From Actinomycetota bacterium (lineage in GTDB: Bacteria > Actinomycetota > Aquicultoria > Aquicultorales > Aquicultoraceae), in NCBI GenBank assembly GCA_030017355.1, contig JASEIR010000138.1:1-6103 (forward strand): a stretch of DNA of 6,103 nt, read 5' to 3'. The translations under genes were made by a program, and so were the position numbers. Of this stretch, positions 6,013 through 6,103 are shown piece by piece (the first letter of the stretch is position 1; each line of letters opens with the position of its first letter). The notes below the pieces were generated by a model. The model was given only the letters and a program-made list of their open reading frames with translations, searched no databases and was not told where the DNA came from.

Positions 6013-6042
6013 AATATAACAGGGTTCGGGGTCCAGGGACAA
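6013..6042 (-). promoter_or_regulatory. Possible leaderless promoter of the methyltransferase gene
   Basis: On the minus strand TTGTCC (6037-6042) and TATATT (6013-6018) form a -35/-10 pair with an 18-nt spacer. The GTG start begins 7 nt after the -10 box, where transcription would be expected to start. This would give an mRNA without a leader and would explain the missing Shine-Dalgarno sequence. Most of the spacer is GC-rich repeat sequence. Confidence 0.35.
6022..6038. repeat. GC-rich heptamer-like repeat before the methyltransferase gene
   Basis: On the minus strand the bases read CCCTGGACCCCGAACCCT, imperfect seven-base units (GGACCCC, GAACCCT). The composition differs sharply from both the AT repeat beside it and the gene. 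It occupies the position that the heptamer array holds at the left end. Confidence 0.5.
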
Positions 6043-6045
6043 ATA

Positions 6046-6083
6046 AATTCAAAATTCAAAATTAAAAATTCAAAATTAAAAAT
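6046..6083. repeat. AT-rich repeat, right end, inverted copy
   Basis: This is the same family as the repeat at 36-71, read on the minus strand as alternating GATTTTTAATTTTGAATTTTT units. In the methyltransferase frame it would translate as the low-complexity NFEFLILNFEF, which shows that the upstream open frame is not real coding sequence. Confidence 0.75.
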
Positions 6084-6086
6084 CAA

Positions 6087-6101
6087 GGCCCTGAAAGGGC
6101 C
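6087..6101 (-). terminator. Hairpin followed by T-rich DNA, possible terminator of an upstream gene
   Basis: On the minus strand GGCCCT-TTC-AGGGCC is a perfect 6-bp stem with a 3-base loop, followed by TTGATTTTTAATTTT. This resembles a rho-independent terminator for a minus-strand gene beyond the right edge. The T-rich part belongs to the AT repeat, so the hairpin may instead be one arm of that repeat element. Confidence 0.45.
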
Positions 6102-6103
6102 GC

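Noticed and set aside
6006..6086. N-terminal extension of the methyltransferase (open frame to 6086)
   Set aside because: It begins with TTG and translates AT-rich and GC-rich repeats (NFEFLILNFEF and so on); the family start aligns near the GTG at 6003-6005.

Overview
This 6.1 kb window is bacterial chromosomal DNA in which every convincing gene lies on the minus strand. In transcription order (right to left) they are: a UbiE/MenG methyltransferase, a nitroreductase-family flavoprotein, a two-CBS-domain protein, and then the head of a division and cell wall (dcw) cluster, mraZ - rsmH - ftsL - ftsI. The DNA is AT-rich by eye. Several starts are TTG or GTG.

The likely host is a bacterium with a peptidoglycan wall and FtsZ-type division that makes menaquinone. 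The mraZ-rsmH-ftsL-ftsI order, a long FtsL and a PBP without PASTA domains occur across many phyla (Firmicutes-like, deep Actinobacteria, candidate phyla). I cannot place the organism more precisely. No plasmid, phage, CRISPR or transposase gene is present.

Layout: 6022-6103 holds a hairpin, an AT-rich repeat and a GC-rich heptamer-like stretch that run into the 5' end of the methyltransferase gene (5274-6005, GTG start). The nitroreductase gene (4606-5139) and the CBS gene (4082-4456) follow, each with a good ribosome binding site. Between them, 4457-4605 holds small direct and inverted repeats. The 295-bp gap 3787-4081 holds the control region of the division operon, including three GTGGA direct repeats with an exact 10-bp period just before mraZ, the classic arrangement of an MraZ operator. 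mraZ, rsmH, ftsL and ftsI are separated by only 2, 3 and 7 bases, so they are almost certainly one transcript. The 3' end of ftsI runs into an 11-unit heptamer repeat, then an AT-rich repeat, then a GC-rich hairpin at 1-105.

The gene content is ordinary, and I see no new multi-gene system. The most noteworthy signals are the phased MraZ operator, the mirror-image mosaic repeats at both ends (one supplying the last residues of FtsI, the other the sequence just before the methyltransferase start), a possible leaderless promoter for the methyltransferase gene, and unusual start-site geometry for ftsL and ftsI.
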